Origin: Andrena cerasifolii
Taxonomy: Eukaryota > Arthropoda > Insecta > Hymenoptera > Andrenidae
Direction of reading: 5' to 3'
Length of the DNA stretch: 64,000 nt
NCBI RefSeq assembly: GCF_050908995.1
Contig: NC_135118.1
Location: 1,178,001-1,242,000 of the forward strand
Positions 51,845 to 63,533 of this stretch are shown piece by piece. The translations under genes were made by a program, and so were the position numbers. The first letter of the stretch is position 1, and every line of letters starts with the position of its first letter. The notes under the pieces were generated by a model, which was given only the letters and a program-made list of their open reading frames with translations, had not been told where the DNA came from and did no database searches.

Positions 51845-53223
51845 CGATGATAATACATGTAGTACGAACAAAAGAGATGCTTGTGTTGAACGACTCCAGA
51901 ATCACGTTTCTTCCAAACGAAATTGTCTGCAACAACATCAAATCTGATTACGCTAAAAGGAAGAGGCTCAGTGCTGCGAACATTGCATTTTTGAAATCAT
52001 GGGAATTCATTGTGCGCAATTAAGTTGCAAAATGACCGACATTCTAAGCATTGGAGGGAAGCCGATGTTTGATGATCGCATTATCAAGCTAGATAATCAT
52101 ACATACAACCCACACGTCAACACGTTTGGACACAGCGATGGGATAAGAATACCTATACAGCAGCAGGATTTATACACATTACCGTGTGAAAGTTTCCTCT
52201 GCGTGGAGAGGAAATTGATGATAAATAAGCCAAAAATGCATTAACGGTACTGTTGGGAAATAATTGCATGGCGTTCATATTTGATGAGATTCGATATGAG
52301 CTGAATGACGTGGAAATTGATCGCAACAGAAACGTTGGAATAACTAGCACGCTTAAAAACTATGTACCGCTGGCATGCGACGAAGACAAAAATATGGAGA
52401 ATTCTGGATGGGGCTTGAAACGGCACGATGAGCTAATAGTGAAAAATCATTTCAATTTTTGCATCCCGCTCAAATATTTGCTGGGATTTTGCGAGGACTA
52501 TAAACGCATGGTTATTAATGCGCGTCACGAAATGATTTTAATACGATCGCGCAACGATAACAATTCTCTAATAGGATCGCCGACGTTGGAACCAAAAATT
52601 GAATTACTTAAAGTGCAATGGCGGGTGCCTCATGTGATGCTGAACGACGTTAATAAGCTATCGTTGCTACATGTTTTGAAAAGTAGATAAAACCTGAACA
52701 TTAGTTTTCGCTCGTGGGATCTGTACGAGTATCCTCTCTTACAGAGCACGACCAAGCATTCGTGGGCCGTAAAGGCAGCTGCACAGCTGGAGAAGCCGCG
52801 AATACATTATCTTTGCTCTACAGACTGCTCGAAAGAATGTGATGACCGAAGATGTTACTCGCTTCGACCACTGCAAATTGACCAATGTAAAACTTTTTCT
52901 TAATTCGGAATTTTATCCATACGATGACATGAACTTGGACTTTGACAAGAATAGACATGCCATCTTGTTTAACATGTATACACATTTCCGTAAATCGTAT
53001 TATGGACATAGTTGCAACGAGGCATTATTCACCGTGGCATAATTTTTGTGATTGATTGTTCGTGACAAAATGAGTCGACCAAGAATAGCACCGTGGACGT
53101 GTGCATAGAATTCGATTGTAAAGAGAATTTGCCTGCAAATACTACAGCCTACTGCCTCATTCTGCACGATCGAGTGGTTGAATACAATCCGTTGACAAAC
53201 ATGGTGCGCAAAATCAATTAAAT
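51845..53223 (+). pseudogene. Major-capsid-type protein of the Polinton, broken into four frames
   Basis: Pieces in order: LNDSRITFLPNEIVCN (51890), TDILSIGGKPMFDDRIIKLD (52035), FIFDEIRYELNDVEIDRNRN (52272), LKYLLGFCEDYKRMVINARH (52470), IELLKVQWRVPHVMLNDVNK (52600), the SFRSWDLYEYPL region (52705), FDHCKLTNVKLFLNSEFYPY (52862) and a C-terminal part near 53200 (VVEYNPLTNMVRKIN). They match the long conserved capsid-like protein of insect Polintons and adintoviruses, expected to form a double jelly-roll shell. Several stops and frame changes (near 52243, 52688, 53040) disable it. Confidence 0.75.
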
Positions 53224-53358
53224 TGCCACGCTACTTGCCCGCCCTCTCCTGTGCCAAATTCGTACAATATTTCTTCGTGAAAATCATGATATTTTACGAG
53301 AAAGACTGCATTCTCCTGCCTGTCTTAGAAGCGAGCGCAGCTCTAAATTGTAGCGATA

Positions 53359-53885
53359 ATGGTCATACCAACATTTTTTTACCTGCAAGGGTTCATCGTT
53401 GATGGACGATTTGTCGTGAAGAAAGTGGCTTCTTACGAAAGGGAAGAATTCTCTCGCACTATATTTTTGGGAGTTCGATGCCTCAATATCTTCTTACGAA
53501 ATCCGACAAATCAAGCATCCGGTAGTTGGTGGCAAAACACCACATACTACGGTGGGAAGATGGAGACGTTCCATACAGTATGTCTAAACAGCTAATTATG
53601 AAAGCTCTTGCCGGTGCGACCGATGAAAAAGATGACGCATGCCATATCGTATACGTTAAAGGGCTACAGAAACGCGACTGGCTTGCGGATTTCCTCGACG
53701 AAAATACGAAAGCGGACGTGATCATTGAGACACTGGACATTGACTACGGGGATATCAAGTCTCTAAATAAGCTAAATGTAGATAATACTCTGCGATGTGA
53801 CAGACATGCAAAGCATTGTGCCATGCAAGTTGTATTTAAAATATTCAACTGGTGGTCTAAACGCCAGAGAGAAATGCTTAAATAA
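53359..53885 (+). pseudogene. Last conserved Polinton gene, function unknown, one frameshift
   Basis: FYLQGFIVDGRFVVKKVASY and FLGVRCLNIFL open the protein. A frame change near 53530-53580 leads to IVYVKGLQKRDWLADFLDEN, DVIIETLDIDYGDIKSLNKL and FKIFNWWSKRQREM, with a stop at 53883-53885. Two CDRHAKHC-like cysteine/histidine residues may bind zinc. The gene abuts the right terminal repeat; its 3' end is duplicated in the palindromic derivative at 40902-41213. The acidic strings (DxE-like) could reflect an RNase H-fold, but that is speculation. Confidence 0.65.
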
Positions 53886-54040
53886 ATATAATAAATTTTT
53901 ATTGCATATAAAAATGTTTTTTCTTCCCCCTCCCGCGCAACCTCCCGCACGTGCTGTACGCTAGATTAAGACGATGACTCTAATGATTATGAAGAAATTG
54001 TTCAATACACATTCAAAGTGGTTTGGTGAGGATGTGGACA

Positions 54041-54270
54041 ATTAAGAAAAGTAAACATGGGGACAAAATATAAAAATAAAAAAATTATTAAAAATGTTGT
54101 CACCAGCGGGCGACTACACCGATGACACACCCATTTGTTATGGTGTCCCACTCGTCAATTGACATATTAAGAAATCCTTCAATAGGGTGTCGGGTATATA
54201 TCTGTCCGAGGCATATAGTGCAATATATAAAATACTGGTAGTGTGCGGTATTACATGTCTAAATGTGGGT
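54041..54270. other. Junction sequence, nothing recognised
   Basis: The Polinton right arm fades out at about 54040 before its terminal AG/CT end. LINE coding becomes recognisable at about 54290. No ORF or repeat end was identified between. Confidence 0.35.
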
Positions 54271-56398
54271 AATGAACCTTTGTCACGGTCGACAGGGAGG
54301 AGGTATTGGATATCACAGTAGCCTCCGAGGGTATGATCGGTGACATCAGGGGATGGACCGTACTGAGAGAGGATAGCGCGTTGGATCACAAATACATCAG
54401 GTTTGATGTAGGAGACGCCGCGCAAGTAGAGCAGATATGGAAGAGGAACCCTAGGGCTACAAATTGGAAGACCTACAGGGCGAAGCTGCACCGAATGTAA
54501 GGTTCAACGACCAAGCAGGGTTGGATGCGGTAAATGAAGCGGTCATATAGACCATGATGCGGGCGTGGGAAAGCGCGACCGAGGTAAAAAAAGTAAGGAA
54601 CAAGATCCATACGCTATGGTCGAACGGGGAGCTGAGTAGATTACAGCTCAAAGCGAAAACCTTTACGCACAAAGCTCGAACGACAAGACAGGGAGTGCGA
54701 AAGGCGACCTGGAGGACCCGGGGGCTTCAAGCAAGGAGAGAATTCACGATGGCGGTTCTCAAGGGTTAGAGAAACAGCTGGAGACAATACTGTGCCAGCA
54801 TTAGAAGAATCCCGGAGGTGGCAAGGCTGAGTAGGATCTGTTGAGTTGTCCATCTGAATGAGAATCGCTGGTGCTAGATACATTGCCGAGCACCAACGCA
54901 TGGTAAAACGTATGTGTCCTTCCCGCCGCGTGCAAAAATCACCATGGTGCTCGCGGAAAAACAACCGAAGGCAGGTGCGAGCCTGCATCGCGCCTCAAGC
55001 CGGACACGCCGGTTTCTGCGTTTTGTAACGCCGGTCCGACCGGTCGCAGAATAAGTCTATATTACTATAATAAAGTTCATTCAAGTTCGTACACAGTCAA
55101 AACAGTTTTACTTTGCGAACAACCATTTTCAACACGTCGGCCCTTTCATTAATTTGAAACGCGACACCCTAAGAGCGACCGACGCTCTACAGGATCCTTG
55201 AGAGGAATTCTCAGGAGATGCTCTGCGATCTGAAGAAGTCTGACGGCACATTCACGGATAACGACAGGGAGATCATCACTATGTTATTGGAGGAACACTT
55301 TCCAGGAATACAGATAGAGATCGTACGGGGGAATCAGGCAGAGGCAGTGGGGTATGACGAGACGGCAACAAAACTGACACTGAACCCGGAACTCACACCT
55401 GGACCCATGCCGGTAAGCAGCGAGGCAAGATGGGCAGGGGTCATGGTGAGCGAAGAAAGAGTCAAACGGGGCAGTGGGTTCCTGCGAGGTCTACAAGGCA
55501 CCGGGAGTTGCTAAACGAAGCCCTTCCGTGGATAAGTGGCACCATGGTGAACATGATGAGGTCAGCATGGCATCGGGTCCGCTACCAGGGGCATGGGATA
55601 CCACGAAAGTGGTCTTCATTCCTAAGCCGAGAAAGACGGACTATACGGCACCCAAATCGTTCCGACCGATTTGTCTGTTATCAAATATCCTGAAGACGAT
55701 GGAGAGACTAGTGGATAGGTACATAAAGGACGAGTACCTGTAGAAAAGACCCTTGCACCGGTTCCAGCATGCATTTAGGACGGGACGATTGAATATCATG
55801 TGCAGGGCAGTTGGACCGACCTGAGGACTCACACCGGTCGCGACGAAATGGATATGCGAAGCGATCGTAATCCCCCGGTTGACTTTTGGTGCCGGAATCT
55901 GATGGAGAACGGCGAATATGGTCACGTATAAGACCGAATTGAATAAAGTCCAGGGCGCAGCGCTCAGGAGAATATTTGGCGTGATGAGGTCCACGCCCAC
56001 CAAGGCGCTGGAAATCCTAGCGGACTTGCGATCATTGGAGGTGATAGTCAAGGAGCTCGCGATGAGGACGATGTTGAGGCTGCAGTGCTGGGGCCAATTG
56101 ACAGGAGGCAATGAGATGAGTCACAGTTGGATATCGGAGGAGGAAGAAGGCGAGGAGCTGAATAAAATGAGGCCCATGCCCAGGGACCTGATAGTTAAGA
56201 GGTATGTGTTCGACAGGGAGTTCGAAGTGGTGATCGCCGATAGGAAGGATTGGAACGAGGAAAGAATCAGGGATAGACACGACTCGGTCTGGTACACGGA
56301 TGGATCGAAGAGGGAAGGCACGTACAGGATGGTGTAAGGAGAACGATGCGAGGAAGTGGAGAATAAAGAGGTTGGGCAGATACGCGACGCACAGAACG
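54271..56398 (+). pseudogene. Second LINE: endonuclease end, RT remnants, RNase H start (5' part of split copy)
   Basis: VDITVASEG... and LDHKYIRFDVG at 54305-54410 are the end of the AP endonuclease. RPICLLSNILKTMERLVDRY at 55660 is RT motif 1. After HRFQHAFRTGR (55770) the sequence jumps to the LTPVATKWICEAIVIPRLTFG region near 55830, so the catalytic RT core with YADD has been deleted. VQGAALRRIFGVMRSTPTKA follows, and VWYTDGSKREGTY at 56289 begins an RNase H domain. A solo LTR (54839-55191) and a 7.1-kb transposon interrupt it; the RNase H continues at 63534. Loa/I/R1-type elements carry RNase H. Confidence 0.75.
54839..55191 (-). mobile_element. 353-bp solo LTR with 5-bp GGATC target duplication
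   Basis: It begins TGTTGAGTTG, ends GCTCTACA, and is flanked by GGATC at 54834-54838 and 55192-55196, inside the LINE. The orientation is not certain; AATAAAGTTC at about 55060 would suit a plus-strand poly(A) signal. Confidence 0.75.
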
Positions 56399-56484
56399 GA
56401 TGAAGATAAAGTAATAATTCTTTTTGCTTTAATGAAGTTGGTGTGTCCTTCATTACTTAAATAATATTACGTTACTTATATTAA

Positions 56485-56876
56485 CCCTCGGTTGTCACAC
56501 TGGGTAAAAATGATACAAAATTTGAATTTAAGGTATAATATCTTTGGGGCATCATTGAAAATGGTACTACTGGTGCCATGTAGTAGTAATTTCGTGTATC
56601 CTCTACAGGAAGAGGCTCCCCCAGTGATTTTTTTTAAGAAAAAAAATTTCAGGAACTTTTTCTTTCAAATTTTTTTAAACATAATGATACTTTAAATATT
56701 AATTTTCAACGATGGATATATATTCTACAATGTTCAAACTTGATCTAAAAAAAAATTGCGACTTAATTTAACAGATAGTTTATAAACAACAGCTGATTGA
56801 AAATTGGCTTGAATCGAATCGACCCAGTGTGACAGCAATGTTCGAAAAAATAGGTATGACAACCGAGGCCCGAGGG
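56485..56876. mobile_element. piggyBac-like MITE at TTAA
   Basis: The ends are CCCTCGGTTGTCACAC and the inverse GACAACCGAGG...CCGAGGG; the flanks are TTAA (56481-56484) and TTAC (56877-56880, one substitution). The uninterrupted opposite arm of the host transposon (near 63430) shows the site with a single TTAA. Confidence 0.75.
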
Positions 56877-58637
56877 TTACGTAATACTTAATTACAGTAA
56901 CTAATACGATAATATTACTTACAATATTACTATTTAAAATTCGAAAATATCCCTAATCTCTTCTGGCCACTCTTCTTGAATATCCATCAATTTTCATTCC
57001 AGCCTTAAGGGGGTAGACACGGGTAATACAGCTCGCTGTATACCGACACAATCTGGCCCGAAACATGGGTTCGGGGGCATACGTTGTTTGTCCTTATATG
57101 AGCGAAGTTTGGGCTGAGCGAGGTCTCATTCGAAAGATGAAGGTTCAATGCAGCCCGCTCTGGTCATGGTGCGACGAGATTGTGTTGATATCTAATAATA
57201 TGAGTGTTGAAAGTAGAGCAAAAGTCGACAAAATACACCCGCATGAATCCAAGTATTTTTAGGTCACTAAAAGAGTTTTGTCACTCAAACGATGACCAGA
57301 CCAGGCTGCATTGAACCTTCCTCTTTCGAATGAGACCTCAACCAGTCCAAAATCTGCTCATATAAGGACAAACAACGTATGCCCGTGATTGCATTCCCAA
57401 ATACGAGTTCCGCCATATTGGCGATTATACAGAGCAAGTCACGTGACAAATTTAATTGAGGTAGTGGATACTAGATGGCGCCTACTCGGGAGGACTGACA
57501 ACGTGGAATCATAGCAAAACTGAAGCATTAGCTGGATACATGTGCCACAGTAAAAGCGTGATGCAGTCAATGTATCCATTATCGTACGATTAGAGGTTGG
57601 TTATATGCATTTTAGGCAAACATTGACTACGAACTGCTGGGAACTGTATACATTTACTAAATTAACGCTTTTACAGTAACACATACCTCACTTGAAATCG
57701 CTGTCGTATTTATGTTATAATTATATGGCCACATTATTGGAAATAAAAAAAGAGAGATTGAAACTTTTTTACTAATACTGGAAGTATTGATTTACTGATA
57801 TCATCTTTTCAGAATATGGATGTTACAGTAATTATTTGAAATATTGCTCTTACTATTATTCTTTTTTATTCTTCCGACTATTGTATAGAACATATAATAA
57901 CAATAAGTCTCCCAATTAGTCAACATTTGACTCGCTGATCTTTTTTATAAACCTTTACGGTCCTATCTCCTAAGCTAAATAGTCCTTAGATAATATTTAA
58001 AATACAGACAGGGTTAAAAAAAATAAAACAACATAAAATAATAGATGTGACTTATTCTAATTTCACTCAGCAAATACCTATATATTGAAAATAGGAAAAC
58101 GTTTTTGTTTAGAGCGTGAAGTTTAAATTGCAACACAACATTATATTTCAGAGAGCTGTAAGATCCACAATTTTTGACATTTTGAAAAATACGTCGAGAT
58201 ATGCTTATATATCCCTAAAGACTACAACATATCCAAGTTTCATCTAAATCTGAAATGTTACTCCGAAAAGTGTCCGATTTCGCATGGAATGACCCATGTA
58301 TTTTACTGGGCTCAGAAATATCATTTCAACTACCACAAATGCAGGATGGAGGAGGTACCCCTTCCATGACGCCGACCGGACTACTGAAAATGCGCAGGCT
58401 GAATGCGCGTGATTATTATATGGTTGGCTCCTCAAAGTGACAGAAAATATAACCTATGTATATGCTATATGACAATAAATGATTAGTGGCTATTTCGTTC
58501 CTTTCTGCTACATTTGTGAACCTTTTATCATCCTTCCAAAACATTATTATTACCCCGCAACAGTATCTTTAAGAAATCGGGTATAGCATATAGGTTATGC
58601 TTTCTGTCACTTTGAGGAGCCAACCATATAATACATA

Positions 58638-59916
58638 GGTGTACCGGTTAGTAATTCTTAATTTCGGTGCTGGATGGCACTGGCCGCAAGGGCATGTTCA
58701 CGGACTAAACTCTTATGTTATTTTGTTGCTATGACAACACCATTCGCAACGCCATTAATGTTCAAACGATTTCGACTTAGCGTCATATTTTTTGGGAGGT
58801 AAACATGTCTAGTTTTGAACCAAATAAAGAGCATTTGCGGCACGTACTGCTTTTCTTGTTCCATCAAAAGAAAAACGCCAGTGAAAGCCGCCGCATCCTT
58901 GTGGAAACTTACGGTGCCGATGTCCTAACGCAAGACGCTTGTGTGCATTGGTTCAGACGATTCAAAAATGGTGATTTCGACTTGAAAGACAAAAAACGCC
59001 TAGGCCAGCCGAAAAAAAATGAAGACGCCGAATTGCAAGCAGTGTTGGACGAAGACGATACGCAAACTCAACAACAAATGGCAGAGGAGTTGAATGTTGG
59101 TCAACAAACAATTTCTGATCGTCTGCATGCCATGGGAAAGATCCAGAAGTTCGGAAAATGGGTACCACATCATCTGAATGACAGACAAATGGAAAACCGA
59201 AAAATTGTGTGCGAATTTTGCTTTCTCGGCATGAAAGAAAGTCTTTCTTTCATCGGATCGTGACTGGAGATGAAAAATGGATCTACTTTGAGAATCCAAA
59301 ACGCAAAAAGTCATGGGTTGATCCAGGACAATCATCAACATCGACCGCAAGACCGAATCGCTTCGGAAAGAAGACAATGTTATGCATTTGGTGGGATCAG
59401 AAGGGTGTCGTGTACTATGAACTTCTGAAATTAGGTGAAACTGTTAATACCGATCGCTACCGTCAACAAATGATCAATTTAAACCAGGCATTGATCGAAA
59501 AACGCCCAGATTGGGCTAGAAGACATGGAAAAGTCATTTTGCAACACGACAACGCCCCATCACACACAGCGAAAGCGGACAAAGGCACAGTTTCTGAACT
59601 TGGCTGGGAACTCTTGCCTCACCCGCCGTACTCACCAGACTTGGCCCCGTCCGATTACCACCTGTTTTCATCGATGGCTCACGCACTTTCCCAGGAACAC
59701 TTCAAATATTACGAAGATGTCAAAAAAATGGGTCGATGACTGGTTCGCCTCTAAATGTGGACGATTTTTTTGGGAGGGCATCCACAAATTGGAGGGCAGA
59801 TGGGAAAAATGTATAGCTAGCGATGGTGCATACTTTGAATAAAGCATTTTTTCCTTTATTCCCAGCTTTAAATTGTTTTCTTTAAAAAAAAATTAAGAAT
59901 TATTAACCAGTACACC
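58638..59916 (+). mobile_element. mariner element
   Basis: Inverted ends GGTGTACCGGTTAGTAATTC and, on the other strand, GGTGTACTGGTTAATAATTC; TA precedes (58636-58637) and TG follows (aged TA). 1279 bp, one gene. The equivalent uninterrupted repeat at 17210 reads CATAATAATCACGCGC, confirming the site. Confidence 0.85.
58805..59842 (+). pseudogene. mariner transposase, about 345 codons, two single-base frameshifts
   Basis: The first part (58805-59219) holds the paired helix-turn-helix domains (NASESRRILVETYG, CVHWFRRFKNGDF, and the linker QQMAEELNVGQQTISDRLHA). After a one-base loss in a T-run near 59217 come the catalytic residues TGDEKWIYFEN, LQHDNAPSHTA and YSPDLAPSDYH, with 34 residues between the last two Asp (D,D34D). 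An extra A in an A-run near 59730 shifts the last 35 codons (VDDWFASKCGRFFWEGIHKL). The full length and only two homopolymer shifts indicate a recent insertion. mellifera-type subfamily is likely but not proven. Confidence 0.92.
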
Positions 59917-60479
59917 TGGTAATCACGCGCATCCAGCCTGCGCATTTTCAGGAGCGGATTTTCTGTCCTCGAAGTGACAGAAAATATAACCTATATGCTA
60001 TACCCAATGTCCTAAAGATGCTGTTGCGGCGTAATAATAATGTTTTGGAAGGATGCTGAAAAGTTTACAAATGTTTCGTAAAAGAATTAAATAGCCACTA
60101 AACATTTGTTGTCATATAGCATATATTTAGGTTATATTTTGTCACTTGGAGGAGCCGACCACATAATAATCACGCGCATCCAGCCTGTGCATTTTCACTA
60201 GTCCAATTTAAGTAATTAAAATGTGCATTGAATTTTCTACGTTTGTAGTACCAGCCGACTTTCCGTTTAAATTTTTATAAGTACAACGCACGAGCTGAGA
60301 ATTTCTTTTCTTATTCAGAATAGAATACGGAAATAGCAAACAGCTCCCTCTCGCGTGCACCAGGTAGCGGCGTATCTATGGGTAGTACCATTTCAGTGCA
60401 GAAAAAACCTGCTGTAATACCGACCTGCAAAATCGGTTAGGTCACGTGACGTGTCTACCCCCTTAAGGATGATATTAAA

Positions 60480-62540
60480 GGATCCGATGAAAGGAACATA
60501 ATACAGAAGAGATCTTGATTAATTCTCTGCTTTGATATTTTGCAAGTGTTGCTAAGTTTTAACCTTCGATATTCTTTGTGATTAGCCTCCTGGGCTTCCT
60601 CAGACAATTCTCCGATTGGTAGCATATGAGAACCAATAATATATTCACCATGGCTCAGAATTTTGTGAACTGTTGGTGTTAAATTTCTGTCTGGATACGT
60701 TTTTTAAAATAAATATAGAGTAGTTCTCGCATACTTCCCAAATCTTTGAGGATTCAATTTCAAGCCACTATTGATCATATTTAAAATATTATTAAATCTC
60801 ACGACAATTTCTTCTTTTATGTTTAATATATTTGCTGTAATTTTAACATTTTACGAAAAATCATCTGGCAGTATTGCCATCGATCGTATTTCCAAACCCT
60901 TGTTTTGATGTGTCTACTATAAAGCCTAAGCTTTCTCTAAATTCTTTTTGTATTCTTGTCTACTCTTTTTCTTTTACTTCTAATTTTGTCTTATCCTGTT
61001 TTATATTCTGAAATCTAATAGATTTTTCATAAGCAACGTTTAATAAAAACTCCATAAATCGAATCCTCGCATGTAAAGGAAATAAACCAAATTCAGCATT
61101 ATGTTCCGGGGCTTTTTTGCCATGGGAATTGAATTGTTTCATAGTTTTAGAGTATATCACACATCTAGTGGTCGCTGAAGTTCCCGAAGCATGTTGGGCT
61201 ACTTTTCCATCAACAATTGTGAAAAAGAGCTTGTGTTTAATTTTATATTTTTTCCGTGTATTGTTGTGTTTGTTTCCTTTAACGCGCGTATCTCATTTTT
61301 AAGATTTGTATCTTCCAAATGAATTAACTCCTTGGTTTCTTTTATATATTTAAACGATGATGGCATGGGATTGCCATACGTCGGTGGCATTTTCTTCACT
61401 CTGTGCAGCAAAATTTAATCTCAGCGGAACTTAGAGCCGGTTCTTTTGGGAGGGATGCAAGTTGGATTGGTTCTGATACAATCTGCTCCCTATGGTTGAA
61501 ATTTAGTCTAGCAACTTTCACTCCTCCTAACCTAACCAATCCAACTTGCATCCCTCCCAAAAGAACCGGCCATCCGAGCGTAGAAGCAAGTGCGAAATAA
61601 AAGTAACGATGCGCTTCTCGATACCGCAGATGTACCTACCTAAGTAGCATTTCTGACGGAAAAGAATTGTCCAGCCTTTGGGCCTGCCATTTCTGGCGTA
61701 GACCTTTGGCAGGTAAGTATCCATTTCAACAGGCAGTGCCACCCGTGGCGTCAGTAAGACCGCCCCCGGTTTTTGCCATTTCAGAGGGGTCTCTTGCAGT
61801 GAAAATCAGTAAATTTGCAAGCGCAATATCTTAAAAACCAGTGGAAATAAAGTGTATACATTAAAGCTTATTGAATTTGTCTTGGAACGCACTATCAACT
61901 CAGGTCTTCAAAAAAAATAGTTCCATTTGAAAAACCGAACTTGACCATCGTATCTTTTAAAATAATAATCGAAAACAAAATTCGTTCGCGCTAATAAATG
62001 GGCCCCCTCGAACCATGCAATTCCCTATTTTTTTTATATTTTTATCGACAATACTTTAAGAGATATCGCGCTGTCCATTCCTTAGTGGGACACCCTGTAT
62101 ATTCGATCTATCTCTGATTTCTCTGCTTTTTTGATAGCCTCTAAAATTTTTGCTCTTTTAAAATCGTATTTTTTTTTTATAATTGGACATGATAATTTCT
62201 GGCATATCTATTTCTAAAGGGGATAAATTTTGGTTTATTTCACTCCTTTTTCGTCTTTTTGACCTGTCAGCACTCTCTTCATACGATATCTTTGGTCGAC
62301 CTTTTGAAGTGCTCGGTATCGATACACTATCCATTTCATTTAGACCTTTTATGGAGAAAGTTGTTTCCAGCCATCGGGAATTCTTCGTCAAAAACATTCC
62401 TTTATTATAGTATGAAGATTTGTATTTACTTTTTATTTTATTGTAAATTCCAGCAAGGTTGATACTAAAGAATCGAGGTACATCTTCATATTTAACTCCA
62501 CACTTCTCCGCTACCTTATTAACAATTTTTTCTCACTAAT
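60480..62540 (-). pseudogene. Coding remnant of the 7.1-kb transposon
   Basis: The N-terminal piece at 62397-62158 has GRPKISYEESADRSKRRKRS. After the foldback insert come 61411-61199 (GNPMPSSFKYIKETKE), 61160-60960 (KKAPEHNAEFGLFPLHARIR) and, in broken frames at 60790-60500, TPTVHKILSHGEYIIGS, MLPIGELSEEAQEANHKEYR and LFCIMFLSSDPLISS. These strings belong to a protein family common in insects and cnidarians that I know only as uncharacterised, presumably transposase. Several stops are present. Confidence 0.55.
61437..62097. mobile_element. Foldback element, copy 3, left arm missing
   Basis: It begins in the central loop (GCCGGTTCTTTTGGGAGGG) and runs through one complete arm to GGGACACCCTG, then TA (62098-62099). 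It is almost identical to the right arm of copy 2 (44241-44907). The left arm has been lost or never inserted. Confidence 0.85.
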
Positions 62541-63029
62541 ACTAGTTTCTTCTATAAAGATATTAAATAAAAATTTATATGTATACTCCATTTTTATAAC
62601 TATTTTGCGAACACCAAACTGAATTCAATTAAATTTATTTCAGAATAATTCACCGCAGTAAAATCACACTTTATCAATCACCTGTCAAAGCTGTATACTT
62701 TTCTTTAAACTTCTATGTTATGCGAAAACGGTTAGAGACGGATATCATTCTTTGCACACTCGTCAGGGACATATGGTAGAATAATACTACATTAACAGTC
62801 GAACGGTGAAACGTGGTGTTCCTGCCTATACTTGGATCATTCTATCCTAAAACACTCAGAGTTTAATTATTTAACAAACAAAGAAAACAAAAATATTTCA
62901 AAATATCAAGACAAAGAATAAATCAAGATCTCTTCCGTATTATGTTACTTTCATCTTATCCTTTAATATCATCTTTAAGACTGCAACAAAAGGGGAGGGA
63001 TATTCAAGAAGACTCCCCAGAAAAAATAT

Positions 63030-63377
63030 TGAGGTGAGGGACGTGAGGGTGGTAATAAGGTACACTACTTAATAAACTCAACAAGTAATATGGTTTATTT
63101 TAAGACAAAAAAAACTACTTCAAAGAAAATATCGAGCGGACGAAAAACAACCGCTCTACTCGAGTCCTTCTAGCCGAATGCCCAACGGTCGCGTTCCTTC
63201 CAGAATCGCAAGCAACGCGTACCACGTGCACAACTTTTGGAAAAAACCCAGGCCCTGAGAACAAGGGAGGTTTCGTCGCCAGGCAAATCCAACAGTCACG
63301 AAACCTTCACTTGAACTTTATGACCTTACCTGGTCGCCTTCTACTCCGCTCGAAAATTCGATGCTACGCACGCTACA
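63030..63377 (-). mobile_element. 348-bp solo LTR with ATAT target duplication
   Basis: It begins TGAGGTGAGGG and ends CACGCTACA, flanked by ATAT (63026-63029, 63378-63381). The opposite arm of the host transposon at about 56942-56950 shows AAATATCC uninterrupted. AATAAACC on the minus strand near 63095 suggests a leftward transcript. Confidence 0.65.
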
Positions 63378-63533
63378 ATATTTTTGAATATTAAATAGAA
63401 ATAATGTAAGTAATGTTATTGTATTAGTTAATCTAATTAAGTATTACTTAATATAAGTAACATAATTCTATGTAACTAATGAAGGACACATCAACTTCAT
63501 TAAAGCAAAAAGAATTATTACTTTATCTTCATC

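Larger units (their letters stand above)
20863..54040. mobile_element. Remains of a Polinton/Maverick (adintovirus-like) element, fragmented by nested insertions
   Basis: The left end starts AGTAATAGGGATAGG at 20863. This matches in form the AGTAGTAGGACAAGG end of the intact derivative at 39811 and shares the following GCGGATGACGTC block. Genes in order: DNA polymerase B (plus, 21621-28905), a small conserved gene and packaging ATPase (minus, 29135-30152), a small gene and a PLA2-like gene (plus, 30168-30771), then after a 20.8-kb block of insertions the penton-like, major-capsid-type and last conserved genes (plus, 51587-53885). Sequence homologous to the right arm follows until about 54040, where the terminal repeat is truncated. 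That both parts are one element is inferred from the gene order. Every gene is broken. Confidence 0.72.
57009..60462. mobile_element. Short non-autonomous relative of the 16-kb TTAA element
   Basis: It has GGGGGTAGACACG at the left and the inverse at the right, TTAA at 57005-57008 and 60463-60466, and shares the left 680 bp and the right 262-bp-type repeats with 2292-18254. It has no transposase exon. A mariner (58638-59916) lies within one of its subterminal repeats. The TTAA site is present once in the opposite arm of the host transposon (62985 region), a second independent empty-site check. Confidence 0.85.
56399..63533 (-). mobile_element. 7.1-kb unclassified transposon with long inverted arms, inserted in the LINE RNase H
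   Basis: GATGAAGATAAAGTAATAAT at 56399 is the exact inverse of the sequence ending at 63533. Inverted similarity continues through 56480, 56877-57004 and 60467-60545 on the left, and 63380-63480 and 62880-63030 on the right, giving arms of several hundred bp once later inserts are removed. LINE RNase H coding lies on both outer sides. Inserts: MITE 56485-56876, TTAA element 57009-60462, foldback 61437-62097, LTR 63030-63377. The coding remnant is on the minus strand. I found no target duplication and cannot name the superfamily. Confidence 0.7.
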
